DNA from: Sunxiuqinia sp963677175 | GTDB taxonomy: Bacteria > Bacteroidota > Bacteroidia > Bacteroidales > Prolixibacteraceae | NCBI GenBank assembly: GCA_963677175.2 | Contig: CAXXES010000004.1 | Span: 806,001 to 870,000, forward strand | Length of the DNA stretch: 64,000 bases | Direction: 5' to 3' | Part shown: positions 55,725-64,000 of the stretch, piece by piece | How positions within the stretch are numbered: the first letter of the stretch is position 1 | Layout: each line of letters begins with the position of its first letter | Notes under the pieces: generated by a model | What the model saw: only the letters and a program-made list of their open reading frames with translations | Databases searched by the model: none | Told to the model about the DNA's origin: nothing | Position numbers and translations under genes: made by a program

Positions 55725-56609
55725 ATGGCACATAAATCAGGATTTGTAAATATCATTGGAAACCCGAACGTCGGGAAATCAACCATCATGAATTCCCTGG
55801 TGGGCGAACGTTTGTCAATCATTACTAAAAAGATGCAAACCACTCGCCACCGCATTAAAGGGATCGTGAGCGGAGAAGATTTTCAGATAGTCTATTCCGA
55901 CACACCGGGTATTCTGAAACCCAATTATAAGCTTCAGGAATCGATGATGAAGTATGTAAATACAGCCTTGACTGATGCTGATGTTATTTTGTATGTGACC
56001 GATGTGGTAGAAAAACCAGACAAAAATGAAGAATATCTGGCGAAAATCAGGAAGTCGAATGCGCCGGTTATTGTGTTGATTAATAAAATAGACCTTTCGA
56101 ACCAGGGCGATGTAATGAAGTTGTACGAATATTGGAAAGACTTGCTTCCGGCTGCTGATGTGTTTGCTATTTCGGCGACCGAGCGATTTAATATCGGACC
56201 AATATTCGACCGCATTCTTGAATTGCTGCCCGAGGCACCGCCTTATTTCCCAAAGGATGAACTGACTGACCGGAATGATCGTTTTTTTGTTTCGGAAATC
56301 ATTCGGGAGAAAATTTTGTTGTATTACCAGAAGGAAGTTCCTTACTCAGTAGAAGTGGAAGTGGAGGAATTTAAGGAAGAAGACAAAATTTTACGCCTGC
56401 GTTGTGTGATAAACGTGGCACGCGACAGCCAGAAGGGAATCATTATCGGGCACCAGGGAGCAGCACTGAAAAAGGTTGGAACCATGGCCCGTAAAGACAT
56501 GGAAGAGTTCTTTCAGAAAAAAATATTTTTGCAGTTGTATGTAAAAGTGTCCAAAGACTGGCGTGATAAAGACCGGATGCTGGGCAACTTCGGATACGAC
56601 TTTCAGTAG
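55725..56609 (+). CDS. era: GTPase Era
   Basis: Essential GTPase that binds the 3' end of 16S rRNA and assists 30S assembly. G1 GNPNVGKST (residue about 13), G2 TRHRIKG, G3 DTPGIL (about 59), G4 NKIDLSN (about 120), G5 ISATERF. The C-terminal KH domain (about 210-294) has the RNA-binding loop IIIGHQGAALKKVG. 294 aa is typical. Followed about 110 bp later by der, the other ribosome-assembly GTPase. Confidence 0.97.
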   Translation: MAHKSGFVNIIGNPNVGKSTIMNSLVGERLSIITKKMQTTRHRIKGIVSGEDFQIVYSDTPGILKPNYKLQESMMKYVNTALTDADVILYVTDVVEKPDKNEEYLAKIRKSNAPVIVLINKIDLSNQGDVMKLYEYWKDLLPAADVFAISATERFNIGPIFDRILELLPEAPPYFPKDELTDRNDRFFVSEIIREKILLYYQKEVPYSVEVEVEEFKEEDKILRLRCVINVARDSQKGIIIGHQGAALKKVGTMARKDMEEFFQKKIFLQLYVKVSKDWRDKDRMLGNFGYDFQ

Positions 56610-56654
56610 CGTGGGGCGAGGGGCATAGGGCATGGTGAGCATGCGCTCTGTACA

Positions 56655-56712
56655 ATTTGAAACTTGACCGCCACAGCTGGCGGATAGAACTTGGAATTTG
56701 AAATTTGGAATT
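56655..56712. repeat. TTGGAATTTGAAATTT-type intergenic repeat
   Basis: Includes the hairpin CCGCCACAGCTGGCGG (56670-56685) followed by TTGGAATTTGAAATTTGGAATTT. Similar TTGAAACTTGAAACCCGGAACTTG words occur in the rRNA spacer near 30400-30450 and at 42364-42395, so this is dispersed junk-like sequence. Confidence 0.55.
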
Positions 56713-56721
56713 TAATTAGAA

Positions 56722-58029
56722 ATGAGCAATATAGTCGCAATTGTAGGAAGACCCAATGTGGGCAAGTCAACATTGTTTAATCGTTTGGTAGAAAGTCGGA
56801 AAGCGATTGTTGATGAGATTTCAGGCGTAACACGCGACCGGAATTACGGAAAATCGACCTGGAATGGGAAAGATTTTTCGGTGATTGACACCGGAGGCTA
56901 CGTCATGAATTCGGAAGATATTTTTGAGGAGGAAATTCGCAAGCAGGTACACTTGGCTATTGACGAGGCTGATGTCATTATTTTCGCGGTGGATGTTGAA
57001 GGTGGGATCACGGATTTGGATCAGGCAGTTGCTGCTATTTTGCGCCGTGCCAAAAAACCGGTTTTCTTAGCTGTTAATAAAGTGGACAACCACCAGCGCA
57101 TCATGGATTCGCATGAGTTTTATGGACTGGGTCTTGGCGAGCTGTACTGCATTTCGGCTATGACTGGTAGCGGAACCGGCGAATTGTTGGATGCAGTGGT
57201 GACCAACTTCAGTAAAGATGAAGAAGTTGAAGTTGAGACGGGGATTCCAAAATTTGCCGTTGTTGGCCGTCCAAATGTTGGGAAATCCTCTTTTATCAAT
57301 GCACTGACTGGTGTTGAACGCAATATTGTGACCGAAGTGGCCGGAACGACCCGCGATGCTATTAATACCCGTTACACCAAATACGGGCACGATTTTTATC
57401 TGGTCGACACGGCAGGTTTGCGTAAAAAAGCCAAAGTACATGAAGATTTGGAGTTTTATTCGGTGTTGCGCTCGGTTCGCTCCATCGAAGATTCCGATGT
57501 TTGTATGTTGCTGATTGACGCCGAACGTGGGGTCGAAAGTCAGGATGTAAATATCTTCAACCTGATGATACGCAACAAGAAAGGCGTGGTCATTTTAGTG
57601 AATAAGTGGGATTTGATTGAAAAAGACAATGCTTCGGTGAAGAAATTTACGGAGCAGATCCACGAACGAATTGCTCCTTTTGTCGATGTTCCAATCATTT
57701 TTATGTCGGCATTAACCAAGCAGCGGATTTTCAAAGCGCTCGAAGCAGCTGTTGAGGTGTACCAAAACCGCCAGCAAAAGCTGAAAACTTCCAAGCTCAA
57801 CGAGGTGTTGCTCGAAGCCATCGAACGCTATCCGCCACCATCGATCAAAGGAAAGTACATCAAAATAAAATATGTGACCCAGTTGCCAAGTCCAACGCCA
57901 TCGTTTGCCTTGTTTGCCAACTTGCCACAGTACGTGAAAGAGCCTTACCGGCGTTATATCGAAAACCAAATTCGGGAGAATTTTAACTTCTCGGGTGTTC
58001 CGTTACAAATCTTTTTCAGAAAGAAATAG
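56722..58029 (+). CDS. der: GTPase Der (EngA)
   Basis: Tandem-GTPase needed for 50S ribosome assembly. First G domain: GRPNVGKSTLFNR (about 8), DTGGY (about 56), NKVDN (about 119). Second G domain: GRPNVGKSSFIN (about 182), DTAGLRKKAK (about 229), NKWDLIEK (about 294). A C-terminal KH-like domain (about 350-435) follows, ending GVPLQIFFRKK. 435 aa is typical. Confidence 0.97.
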   Translation: MSNIVAIVGRPNVGKSTLFNRLVESRKAIVDEISGVTRDRNYGKSTWNGKDFSVIDTGGYVMNSEDIFEEEIRKQVHLAIDEADVIIFAVDVEGGITDLDQAVAAILRRAKKPVFLAVNKVDNHQRIMDSHEFYGLGLGELYCISAMTGSGTGELLDAVVTNFSKDEEVEVETGIPKFAVVGRPNVGKSSFINALTGVERNIVTEVAGTTRDAINTRYTKYGHDFYLVDTAGLRKKAKVHEDLEFYSVLRSVRSIEDSDVCMLLIDAERGVESQDVNIFNLMIRNKKGVVILVNKWDLIEKDNASVKKFTEQIHERIAPFVDVPIIFMSALTKQRIFKALEAAVEVYQNRQQKLKTSKLNEVLLEAIERYPPPSIKGKYIKIKYVTQLPSPTPSFALFANLPQYVKEPYRRYIENQIRENFNFSGVPLQIFFRKK

Positions 58030-58093
58030 GTTTTCGTAACGGCTTCATCTATTTCGTTAATCGCTCATGCATGATGAACAAAATGAAAAACAC

Positions 58094-58291
58094 TTGCGTA
58101 CGTGTCAACATAAATTTGCACACGTACGGAGGTAAATCTCTATAAGTATCGGCGTAAATTTACATGCGTGTGTAAGCAAAATTGTACACGTATGTAAGCA
58201 GTACTTACAATGTGTAAAAGTTTCGTTACACACGTGTGCAGAGTTGGCTATACACGTGTACAGATTTGCTTGCACACGTGCACAGGCTTCA
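58094..58291. repeat. 22-bp tandem array of ACACGTGT-type dyads
   Basis: Nine units start exactly 22 bp apart: 58094, 58116, 58138, 58160, 58182, 58204, 58226, 58248 and 58270. Each has a near-palindromic core centred on ACGT at unit positions 7-10, consensus TTRYAYACGTRTRYA, then 7 variable bases. Units 7, 8 and 9 have the best symmetry (ACACACGTGTGCA, ATACACGTGTACA, GCACACGTGCACA). Unit 6 has ATGT and unit 3 AAGT instead of ACGT. The cores alternate purine and pyrimidine. All cores would lie on the same face of the helix. No ORF with codon-like composition is present. Confidence 0.93.
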
Positions 58292-58334
58292 ACCCGAGAT
58301 TTGTTGATTTTCACCGTCTGAGTTGGATAGCTGG

Positions 58335-58360
58335 ACTGGCCCTTTTTGTACAGGGCCAGT
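58335..58360. terminator. Stem-loop between the array and the PNGase relic
   Basis: ACTGGCCCT (58335-58343) and AGGGCCAGT (58352-58360) form a perfect 9-bp stem with an 8-nt loop, just past the stop of the minus-strand PNGase sequence. There is no strong T-run on either strand, so terminator function is uncertain. Confidence 0.55.
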
Positions 58361-58363
58361 GGG

Positions 58364-59668
58364 TTATTCATTTGGATATTCGCCACCTAGAATCCCCGAA
58401 ATACTCCAGTGGCTGAAACTGTTGCCTTCATCGGCACCCTGATCAATTGCTACCTTGAGTGAATGTTTGCCGGGGCTAAGGTTCGTTAGCGGAATAACAT
58501 ACGGCGGAGTGAGCGTGGCTGGGCACCAGTTCGATCGGCTTAGGTTGCCATTGCCGGCGTTGCCCGATGCCGGATTGTACAGGCGGTAGGTCGCACAATC
58601 GGTTCGCCACGGAACCACTTTGTAAAAGGGTTCACCGTCAATGAAAATTTCGTTGAGCTTTGGATTGAACTCATCGCCGCCACCCCAGCCACCATGTCCG
58701 GTTGAGGTATAAAGCAGTTGCAGGTTTTCTACGTTTTCAGGAACTTCAAACTCCAGTGTCAGCGAGTCGTTTCGAAATAAGCGGCCGTAATTCTGCCCCA
58801 ACATTTCCATGATATTGACTGTGAAAAACAAGGGTTGGATATAATGCTTCGGCTCTTCCCGGTCGCCAAAAGAGGGGTAAAAGTTGAGTTCCAGGCTGAC
58901 TTTATGTCCGCCCTGATCATAGTTTCCGATAAAAACGCCCACCCAGATTTCATCCTGATCGTTTGGCATAACCGAAGTAACGTCTTGTTTGTAGAAGGCT
59001 TCGTGTTTCCAGGGATAGTTGTTGATTTCGCGTAGCTTATTAAAGTGGCCCACACCAAACGAAGTGAAAAAACGCATGATCTCTATTGGGCTGTCATAAT
59101 TTGATGTGCTGGTAATCCCTTGGTATCCTGATCCTTCGTAGTCGGTGAAAATCGGAAGCTGATCCAAGCCATTTTGAAGCGCGTCGAGCATGGATTTTTT
59201 ATCATGAGTTGCAGGAAGCGTAAAAAAGGAGCCGGTTCTATCGTAGGCATCGCCATTGGACCAACAGGCGAGTTTGGCAAAAACCTGCCCGCCCTTTCGC
59301 CAACTTTCGGGCAGTGTAATCCTTTTCACAATCACGCTGCCTTTAGAAAAACGGTAAGTCCGGTTTGATTCCAATTCTTGTTCTTCGTATGTTTCCTGCA
59401 AATTTTAAAAATTGATGACCTCGTTCTCGAAAACGGGCAGGATCGTGTAGCTCGATTTGATTTTCAGCTCCTCCAGCTCGCTTGCTGAAACCTCTTTAGC
59501 CTGGCTAAACGGATATTCAGGAACCGAGTTCTTCTCCAGTTTTTCAATCGATTTGGCAAGCAGCGTGCGACTTCCGTTGATGGTAACTTTTAAAACCAAT
59601 GATTTTGTGTCGGGCAAATAAGCCTGATAGGGCGAACCTTTGGCTCCGGTTTTATCCGAGTACCAAAC
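58364..59668 (-). pseudogene. Broken peptide-N-glycosidase F-like gene
   Basis: The intact 3' part (58364-59401) has PNGase F features: GDAYDRTGSFFTLP, equivalent to the catalytic-Asp segment, EIMRFFTSFGVGHF, DEIWVGVFIGNY, and the C-terminal STGHGGWGGGDEFNPK...EIFIDGEPFYKVV with CPATLTPPYVIPL. Upstream the same frame continues as protein-like sequence (VWYSDKTGAKGSPYQAYLPD... to ILPVFENEVINF) but is cut by TAA at 59405-59407, and the frame has another TAA at 59669-59671, with no signal peptide or ATG. The gene thus lacks its export signal and has an internal stop. Intact homologues are secreted amidases that strip N-glycans from glycoproteins. A sequencing error at the internal stop cannot be excluded; the missing 5' end is harder to explain that way. 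Confidence 0.75.
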
Positions 59669-59678
59669 TTATTGCAGA

Positions 59679-60446
59679 TTAATCTTGCAAAAACTGGTTT
59701 AAAAATCCACCTGATTCTTTTCGCTGGTTTCCGCCACGTGGCGATAGTTCGGCAATCAATTTGCGGATTGGCATCGACTGTAGCCAAACTTTGCCGGTAC
59801 CACGCAAAGTAGCGAGGAAAATGCCTTCGCCACCAAACACCATGGAGCGTAAGCCTCCCGATTGTTCAACGTTGAAATCGATGTTGGGTTCGTAAGCGAC
59901 AATGCAGCCCGTATCAACCCGCAAAACTTCGTTGTTCAGTTGTCGCTCAATCACTGTTCCGCCTGCATGAATAAAGGCCTTTCCATCGCCGCGTAGTTCT
60001 TGCATAATAAATCCTTCGCCACCAAAAAAGCCGGCGCCCAGGCGTTTGTTAAAGGTGATGGCGATTTTTGTGCCGAGTGCTGCACATAAAAAAGCGTCTT
60101 TTTGAACGATGATCCGTCCCCCCATCATGGCTAAGTCCAGCGGAATGATGGAGCCGGGATAAGGAGCTGAAAAAGCCACGTGCTTTTTACCCCATCCCTG
60201 GTTGGCAAAATGTGTGAGGAAAAGTGATTCGCCGGTAATAATGCGCGAACCGGCTGATAATACTTTGTCGAAGAACCCGGCGCGCGGGTTGGAACCATCG
60301 CCTAGCTTGGCTTCGAAACTAATGCCGTCTTCCATGTAAATCATGGCGCCAGCTTCGGCGATTACGGTTTCGCCCGGATCCAATTCAACTTCAACTAACT
60401 GAACGTCGTGCCCAATAATTTTGTAATCTATTTCATGTGATTGCAT
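59679..60446 (-). CDS. TIGR00266/AIM24-family protein
   Basis: 255 aa from ATG 60446 (the longer frame begins at TTG). Beta-rich trimer-forming family with YKIIGHDVQLVEVELDPGETVIAEAGAMIYME at the start, IPLDLAMMGGRIIVQKDAFLCA near residue 115 and GGEGIFLATLRGTGKVWLQSMPI near 215, all typical. No signal peptide or membrane segment. Function unproven; eukaryotic AIM24 is mitochondrial. Stop at 59679 lies 10 bp from the truncated 5' end of the PNGase relic, which suggests a deletion joined the two. Confidence 0.88.
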   Translation of the reverse strand: MQSHEIDYKIIGHDVQLVEVELDPGETVIAEAGAMIYMEDGISFEAKLGDGSNPRAGFFDKVLSAGSRIITGESLFLTHFANQGWGKKHVAFSAPYPGSIIPLDLAMMGGRIIVQKDAFLCAALGTKIAITFNKRLGAGFFGGEGFIMQELRGDGKAFIHAGGTVIERQLNNEVLRVDTGCIVAYEPNIDFNVEQSGGLRSMVFGGEGIFLATLRGTGKVWLQSMPIRKLIAELSPRGGNQRKESGGFLNQFLQD

Positions 60447-60543
60447 AGGAAGTGAAATTTTAAGTTCATTCAAAACCTAAATTTACGAATTGAAGTTAAA
60501 GCACGAGCAACTTTTCGATGAAATGATGTTTTTTTTGGGTAAA

Positions 60544-61473
60544 CTAATAGTCCTGGGCTCGCTGGTGTGCTTCGTTAATGCTGGCATTCAGTTCGAAGCC
60601 AACGAGCAGGATCAGCGACATGAGGTAAAAAAGCAGCAGAATGACCAACAAGGTTCCGATTGAACCGTAAAGTTTGTTGTACTGCCCGAAATTGGTGATG
60701 TAGTAGCTAAATCCAACCATGGTAATAAGGCTGAGGATGGTTGCTAAGGTTCCGCCGGGAGAGATAAAGCGCCAGCGGGTTTTTTTTGCCGGAGCGAAAT
60801 AGTACAAAAAGGCAAAAGCAAAGAAAAACAAAGCAATGGTGATTACCCATTTCCCGACAGTTAGCAGATAATAGGTGAAAGTATCATTCAATAAACCTTC
60901 CTTGTCCATATAATCGATCGCAAATTGGCCACCGGTTATCAGGGTTATGGCCAGTGTAATTAAAATGGAAAGGATGAAAAGTAGCATCGTGGCAACAAGG
61001 CGTTGACTTAGCCAGCTTCGGCGTTTAAAGGAGTGTAGCGAAGCATCAAAAGCATTCATCATACTGGCCAGGCCGTTGGTCGAAAAAATAAGGGCCATAA
61101 AAAAACCCAGTGACAGCAAATCGCCTCGCTGACGGGTCAGAATGTCCTGAATCGTTTTTTCCACCGTAGTAAAAGCATAAGGGGGAAGTAATTCCTGGAT
61201 TAGTAGGAACAATTCCACCTGGAAATTCTTGATCGGGATGTAAGGAATCAGCGTAAATAAGAAGATGATGGCTGGAAAAAGTGCCAAGAAAAAGCTAAAG
61301 GCAATGGCCGATGCTCGTGTGGTAATGGAACCTTGGGCAATGCTTCGGTAAAAGAAAACGCCTACATCGTAAAGAGCAATTTCATCGAAGCCGGGGAGAC
61401 TGACTTTTCTTGCCCGAATTAAAAGTTTGAGAAATAAACGCTTAATCTTATGGCTTCGGCGGCTGACGACCAT
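60544..61473 (-). CDS. YihY/BrkB-family inner-membrane protein
   Basis: 309 aa, six hydrophobic segments at about 35-65, 95-110, 130-150, 170-195, 210-235 and 250-290. The family segment TTRASAIAFSFFLALFPAIIFLFTLIPYIP near residue 53 and LLFYLMSLILLVGFELNA near the end are typical. E. coli YihY was once thought to be RNase BN; that was not upheld, and the function remains unknown. 5 bp downstream of the DUF4783 gene, so one operon. Confidence 0.9.
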   Translation of the reverse strand: MVVSRRSHKIKRLFLKLLIRARKVSLPGFDEIALYDVGVFFYRSIAQGSITTRASAIAFSFFLALFPAIIFLFTLIPYIPIKNFQVELFLLIQELLPPYAFTTVEKTIQDILTRQRGDLLSLGFFMALIFSTNGLASMMNAFDASLHSFKRRSWLSQRLVATMLLFILSILITLAITLITGGQFAIDYMDKEGLLNDTFTYYLLTVGKWVITIALFFFAFAFLYYFAPAKKTRWRFISPGGTLATILSLITMVGFSYYITNFGQYNKLYGSIGTLLVILLLFYLMSLILLVGFELNASINEAHQRAQDY

Positions 61474-61478
61474 TCAGC

Positions 61479-61871
61479 TTATTGTTTTTCAATTCGTAAC
61501 TGATGAATGTAGGCTTTTTGACCCTTCTCCTTCAATAAAAAATAGACTCTGAAAACACCTGTCGATGTTGTCAGATTGCCAATAGCATAACGCGCACCTT
61601 CTTTTCCTCCCTGGTGAATAATGGCAAAAAGCTGTGGCGAATTGTTCGAAAAAAACGAGGCAACAATTTGCTTCGCTTGTTCTTTGCTGTAAACATCGTC
61701 TTTGTCCAAAACCACCAACTCAATGTTTTCATTGAAATGGTTGGACAGCGTGGATGCATCGCCGGTTTTCAGGCTCAGGATCACTTCGTCCGGGACCTGG
61801 GCAAAGCTCATGATTCCGGCAAAGAAGAATACGAGAGCCGGAATTAAGGTTTTAATCCATTGATTTTTCAT
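61479..61871 (-). CDS. DUF4783 exported protein
   Basis: 130 aa. Signal peptide MKNQWIKTLIPALVFFFAGIMSFAQ. The mature part VPDEVILSLKTGDASTLSNHFNENIELVVLDKDDVYSKEQAKQIVASFF matches the DUF4783 (NTF2-like) pattern seen across Bacteroidota. Role unknown; periplasmic by signal. ATG at 61871; directly upstream of the YihY-like gene. Confidence 0.85.
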   Translation of the reverse strand: MKNQWIKTLIPALVFFFAGIMSFAQVPDEVILSLKTGDASTLSNHFNENIELVVLDKDDVYSKEQAKQIVASFFSNNSPQLFAIIHQGGKEGARYAIGNLTTSTGVFRVYFLLKEKGQKAYIHQLRIEKQ

Positions 61872-62114
61872 TTCCTAGTTTAATTTAAACGCCTGTCCTA
61901 ATGCATAAACTGTACCAAAATACTGCAAGTATGAACTGGATGCATAACTTTGTAAAGTTAGCATTTTTCAGATGATAATGGCTGATCAGTAAGTGAACGA
62001 TTTTTATACGACCAAAAGATACTTCTTTTCAGTTAGAATGTTGATATTTAGCTTTGCTTTTAGGTTTGAAAAATAATATGAACAGGCAGCCTCTGCTGTC
62101 CCAAATTGTGCAGT
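61872..62114. promoter_or_regulatory. Divergent promoter region
   Basis: Gap between the DUF4783 gene (minus) and rlmH (plus). TAGCTTTG at 62049-62056 matches TAnnTTTG and would serve rlmH. No other feature was seen. Confidence 0.45.
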
Positions 62115-62588
62115 GTGAAGATTAAATTGGTTGTGATCGGAAAAACGGATGAGCGGTATTTAAAGGATGGGATTGAAAATTACCACAAACGGATTCCGTA
62201 TTATCTTCCCTTTGAATATCAGGTCATCTTAGATGTGAAGAATACCCGGAAACTTTCTGAAGATCAACAAAAAGAAAAAGAAGGTGAGTTGATTTTGACT
62301 CAGCTTAAAGCCGGCGATGAGTTGATTTTACTTGATGAGCGGGGGCAAACATTTCGGTCGGCAGAATTTGCACGATTTTTGGAGAAGAAGATGCTTGGAG
62401 GGTTGAAGACCTTGATTTTTGTTATTGGGGGTCCTTACGGATTTTCGGATGCGGTGTACCAGAAGGCTGCCGGAAAAGTGAGTTTGTCAAAAATGACCTT
62501 CTCGCACCAGTTAGTCCGGCTTATTTTCAGTGAGCAGTTGTATCGGGCATTAACTATCTTGAAGGGTGAACCTTATCATCACGAATAA
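62115..62588 (+). CDS. rlmH: 23S rRNA (pseudouridine-1915-N3)-methyltransferase
   Basis: SPOUT methyltransferase that methylates pseudouridine 1915 in helix 69 of 23S rRNA using SAM. I choose the GTG at 62115 because it gives the family start MKIKLVVIGKTDERY and 157 aa, close to E. coli RlmH (155 aa); the TTG at 62106 is less likely. The knot region is LILLDERGQTFRSAEFARFL and TLIFVIGGPYGFSDAVYQKA (about residue 100), ending FSHQLVRLIFSEQLYRALTILKGEPYHHE as in the family. Confidence 0.95.
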   Translation: MKIKLVVIGKTDERYLKDGIENYHKRIPYYLPFEYQVILDVKNTRKLSEDQQKEKEGELILTQLKAGDELILLDERGQTFRSAEFARFLEKKMLGGLKTLIFVIGGPYGFSDAVYQKAAGKVSLSKMTFSHQLVRLIFSEQLYRALTILKGEPYHHE

Positions 62589-62606
62589 TTGATCTTAAGC
62601 CAGCTT

Positions 62607-64000
62607 ATGGAAAACATCAAAAAATACAGTTTCCTTATTCTTTCACTTGCTTTTTTTGTCTTTGCATTTTTCCTTGAGCATCATGTCCTGCATCATCATC
62701 CGGAAGTGAAGTTAATTAATCGGTTTGAACGGAAACTGAATGAACAAAAACAAGTGTTGAGCGATCAACTGGATGAGATTGAGCAAATCATGACCAGTGC
62801 TGATTTTGACGGGAACTTTCAATCTGAGTTTTTTCCTTATTCTTCGCTGTACTCCGATCACGGACTTGGGTTTGTGGTGTTAAACGGCAATGAAATCATT
62901 TATTGGTCGCACAATCACTTTTCGTTTACTAGCCGGTTTTCGGGCAAAATGGCGACACAGGAGCTGCTGGCCTTGCCGAACGGCACCTACCTGGGCATTA
63001 ACCGGCAGGTGGATACGCTGAATGTGATTGGTTTAATTCATATCAAGGATATTTACAGCATCGAGAACCAATACATCAGGAATGAGTTTGCTGAGCCCTT
63101 TGTGTTGCCAGAAAGCTTCGTTATTCAACGTGAAAAATCAGCTTATAATCTTCCGGTGCGCGATGAAGTGGGTAATTATTTGTTTTCGGTGCTTCCGTCC
63201 GGAAAAATAAAATGTACCAATGCCCAGCTCTTACTTCCGGCTGCCCTATTTGTGTTGGGTTTTATATTCCTGTTGATTTTTATACGGAAAATGGTTCTGC
63301 ATTTCCGGCACGAAGATTTTCTAATGCGGGTCATCATCCTGGGGTTGTCACTTTTCGGTTTTTACTGGATTCATATTTTATTCCGGCTACCCCGCTTGGG
63401 CTATGCTTTCGAATTATTTGGTCCCTCGCTTTACGCGTATTCGTTTTGGCTTCCTTCCTTAGGTGATTTACTTGTGTTGGCGGTTTTGTCTTTTTTTTGG
63501 AGCATGAATTTTGTTCATGAATTTTCCTATTCGAAGGGGCAAAACCGGACGGAGATTTTTTTAGCTTACTTTTTCAGTTTGTTTGTTTATTTGTTCGCCA
63601 ATTATTTGATTGGAAACCTCATTCAAAACAGCAGTATTTCTTTTCAATTGAACCGAATTGACGATGTGGATCAGTATAGTGTGATTGGATTTATCATTAT
63701 CGCCGTGCTCTTTTTCTCCGCTTTTCTGATCAACCTGAAAATTGTAGAATCCAGTATGCGTTATCTTTCAAAAAAGCGCTTTCTGTGGGTTCACCTTTTA
63801 TTGATCTTCGTTTTTGTTGGCTTGGCGGCTCATTATAAAAACAGTTATCTGTATATGATTTGCCTGTTTTTATTGACCAACTTTTCGGTTTTTGCGCTTG
63901 AAAACACACACTTTAAAAAGCATTCTATTTCGTATATCATCTATTTTGTATCGCTTTTTGCTTTTTTTACGCTGATTAATATTCAGTACTTCAACAAGCA
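62607..64000 (+). CDS. Multi-pass membrane protein, probable sensor kinase, partial
   Basis: Open from ATG 62607 to the right edge, about 464 codons without a stop. One N-terminal membrane segment (SFLILSLAFFVFAFFLEH, about 8-25), a periplasmic sensor-like domain of about 170 residues (DEIEQIMTSADFDGNF, SSLYSDHGLGFVVLNGNEIIYW), then at least seven hydrophobic helices from about residue 208 onward. This arrangement is common in large Bacteroidota hybrid or HAMP histidine kinases, whose kinase part would lie beyond the window. The catalytic domains are not visible, so the assignment is tentative. 18 bp after rlmH. Confidence 0.7.
   Translation, partial: MENIKKYSFLILSLAFFVFAFFLEHHVLHHHPEVKLINRFERKLNEQKQVLSDQLDEIEQIMTSADFDGNFQSEFFPYSSLYSDHGLGFVVLNGNEIIYWSHNHFSFTSRFSGKMATQELLALPNGTYLGINRQVDTLNVIGLIHIKDIYSIENQYIRNEFAEPFVLPESFVIQREKSAYNLPVRDEVGNYLFSVLPSGKIKCTNAQLLLPAALFVLGFIFLLIFIRKMVLHFRHEDFLMRVIILGLSLFGFYWIHILFRLPRLGYAFELFGPSLYAYSFWLPSLGDLLVLAVLSFFWSMNFVHEFSYSKGQNRTEIFLAYFFSLFVYLFANYLIGNLIQNSSISFQLNRIDDVDQYSVIGFIIIAVLFFSAFLINLKIVESSMRYLSKKRFLWVHLLLIFVFVGLAAHYKNSYLYMICLFLLTNFSVFALENTHFKKHSISYIIYFVSLFAFFTLINIQYFNK

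Noticed and set aside
36624..58291. CRISPR array
   Set aside because: The arrays have no constant 25-40-bp repeat with unique spacers of similar length, and no cas genes are present.
58094..58291. Plasmid-type origin with iterons
   Set aside because: Iteron-like spacing is real, but no replication initiator, AT-rich melting region with DnaA boxes, or partition gene was seen nearby; the neighbours are chromosomal core genes.
58105..58386. Minus-strand 93-aa frame over the 22-bp array
   Set aside because: A 22-bp period shifts frame each unit, so no peptide repeat is maintained; the frame is only a chance opening and continues into the PNGase relic's 3' end.
59590..59787. Minus-strand 65-aa frame between the PNGase relic and the AIM24-like gene
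   Set aside because: It overlaps both in another frame and resembles neither; the protein-like frame is the one read for the relic.

Overview
The window is a Bacteroidota chromosome segment. The evidence is SusC/SusD, FecR and ECF-sigma genes, promoters of the TTTG-N19/20-TAnnTTTG type, a 16S 3' end reading GGCTGGAACACCTCCTTT, LL-diaminopimelate aminotransferase, an S46 peptidase, DUF4783 and DUF5686 proteins. A plant-polysaccharide-degrading member of Bacteroidales/Marinilabiliales is likely, but genus cannot be read by eye.

Layout. 0-5 kb (minus): hisG-hisD-hisC-hisB then purU, behind a histidine leader peptide and attenuator. 5-9 kb (plus): a GH105 hydrolase, then an XRE-cupin regulator overlapping an acyl-CoA synthetase. 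9-23 kb (minus): a polysaccharide utilization locus in the order ECF sigma, FecR, SusC, SusD, GH31, unknown exported protein, GH127, GH51; its enzymes point to arabinose- and xylose-decorated plant cell-wall glycans. 23-27 kb (plus): etfB, etfA and an acyl-CoA dehydrogenase. 28-34 kb: a complete rRNA operon with three tandem promoters, tRNA-Ile and tRNA-Ala. 34-42 kb: O-antigen-ligase-like protein, a DUF6261-like orphan, an exported superoxide dismutase, a DUF2520-KdsC-Maf operon and an S46 dipeptidyl-peptidase. 42.5-46.5 kb (minus): an AT-rich block with an AlkD-like protein, an NAD(P)-binding protein and a membrane-anchored MutS homologue. 47-64 kb: dapL, an RsuA/RluB pseudouridine synthase, a sigma factor with a membrane partner, DUF5686, era, der, a broken PNGase gene, AIM24-like, YihY-like, DUF4783, rlmH and the start of a multi-pass membrane protein.

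The least explained material is intergenic. There are three degenerate tandem arrays with helical-turn periods: 41 bp (about 2 x 20.5) at 36.6 kb, 21 bp in two opposed blocks at 46.9-47.3 kb, and 22 bp with an ACACGTGT-type dyad in each unit at 58.1 kb. There is also a three-copy family of roughly 140-210 bp nested palindromes built on CCTTATT (48.9, 50.1 and 50.7 kb), and an element with perfect 18-bp inverted ends overlapping a stop codon at 35.6 kb. None codes for a convincing protein.
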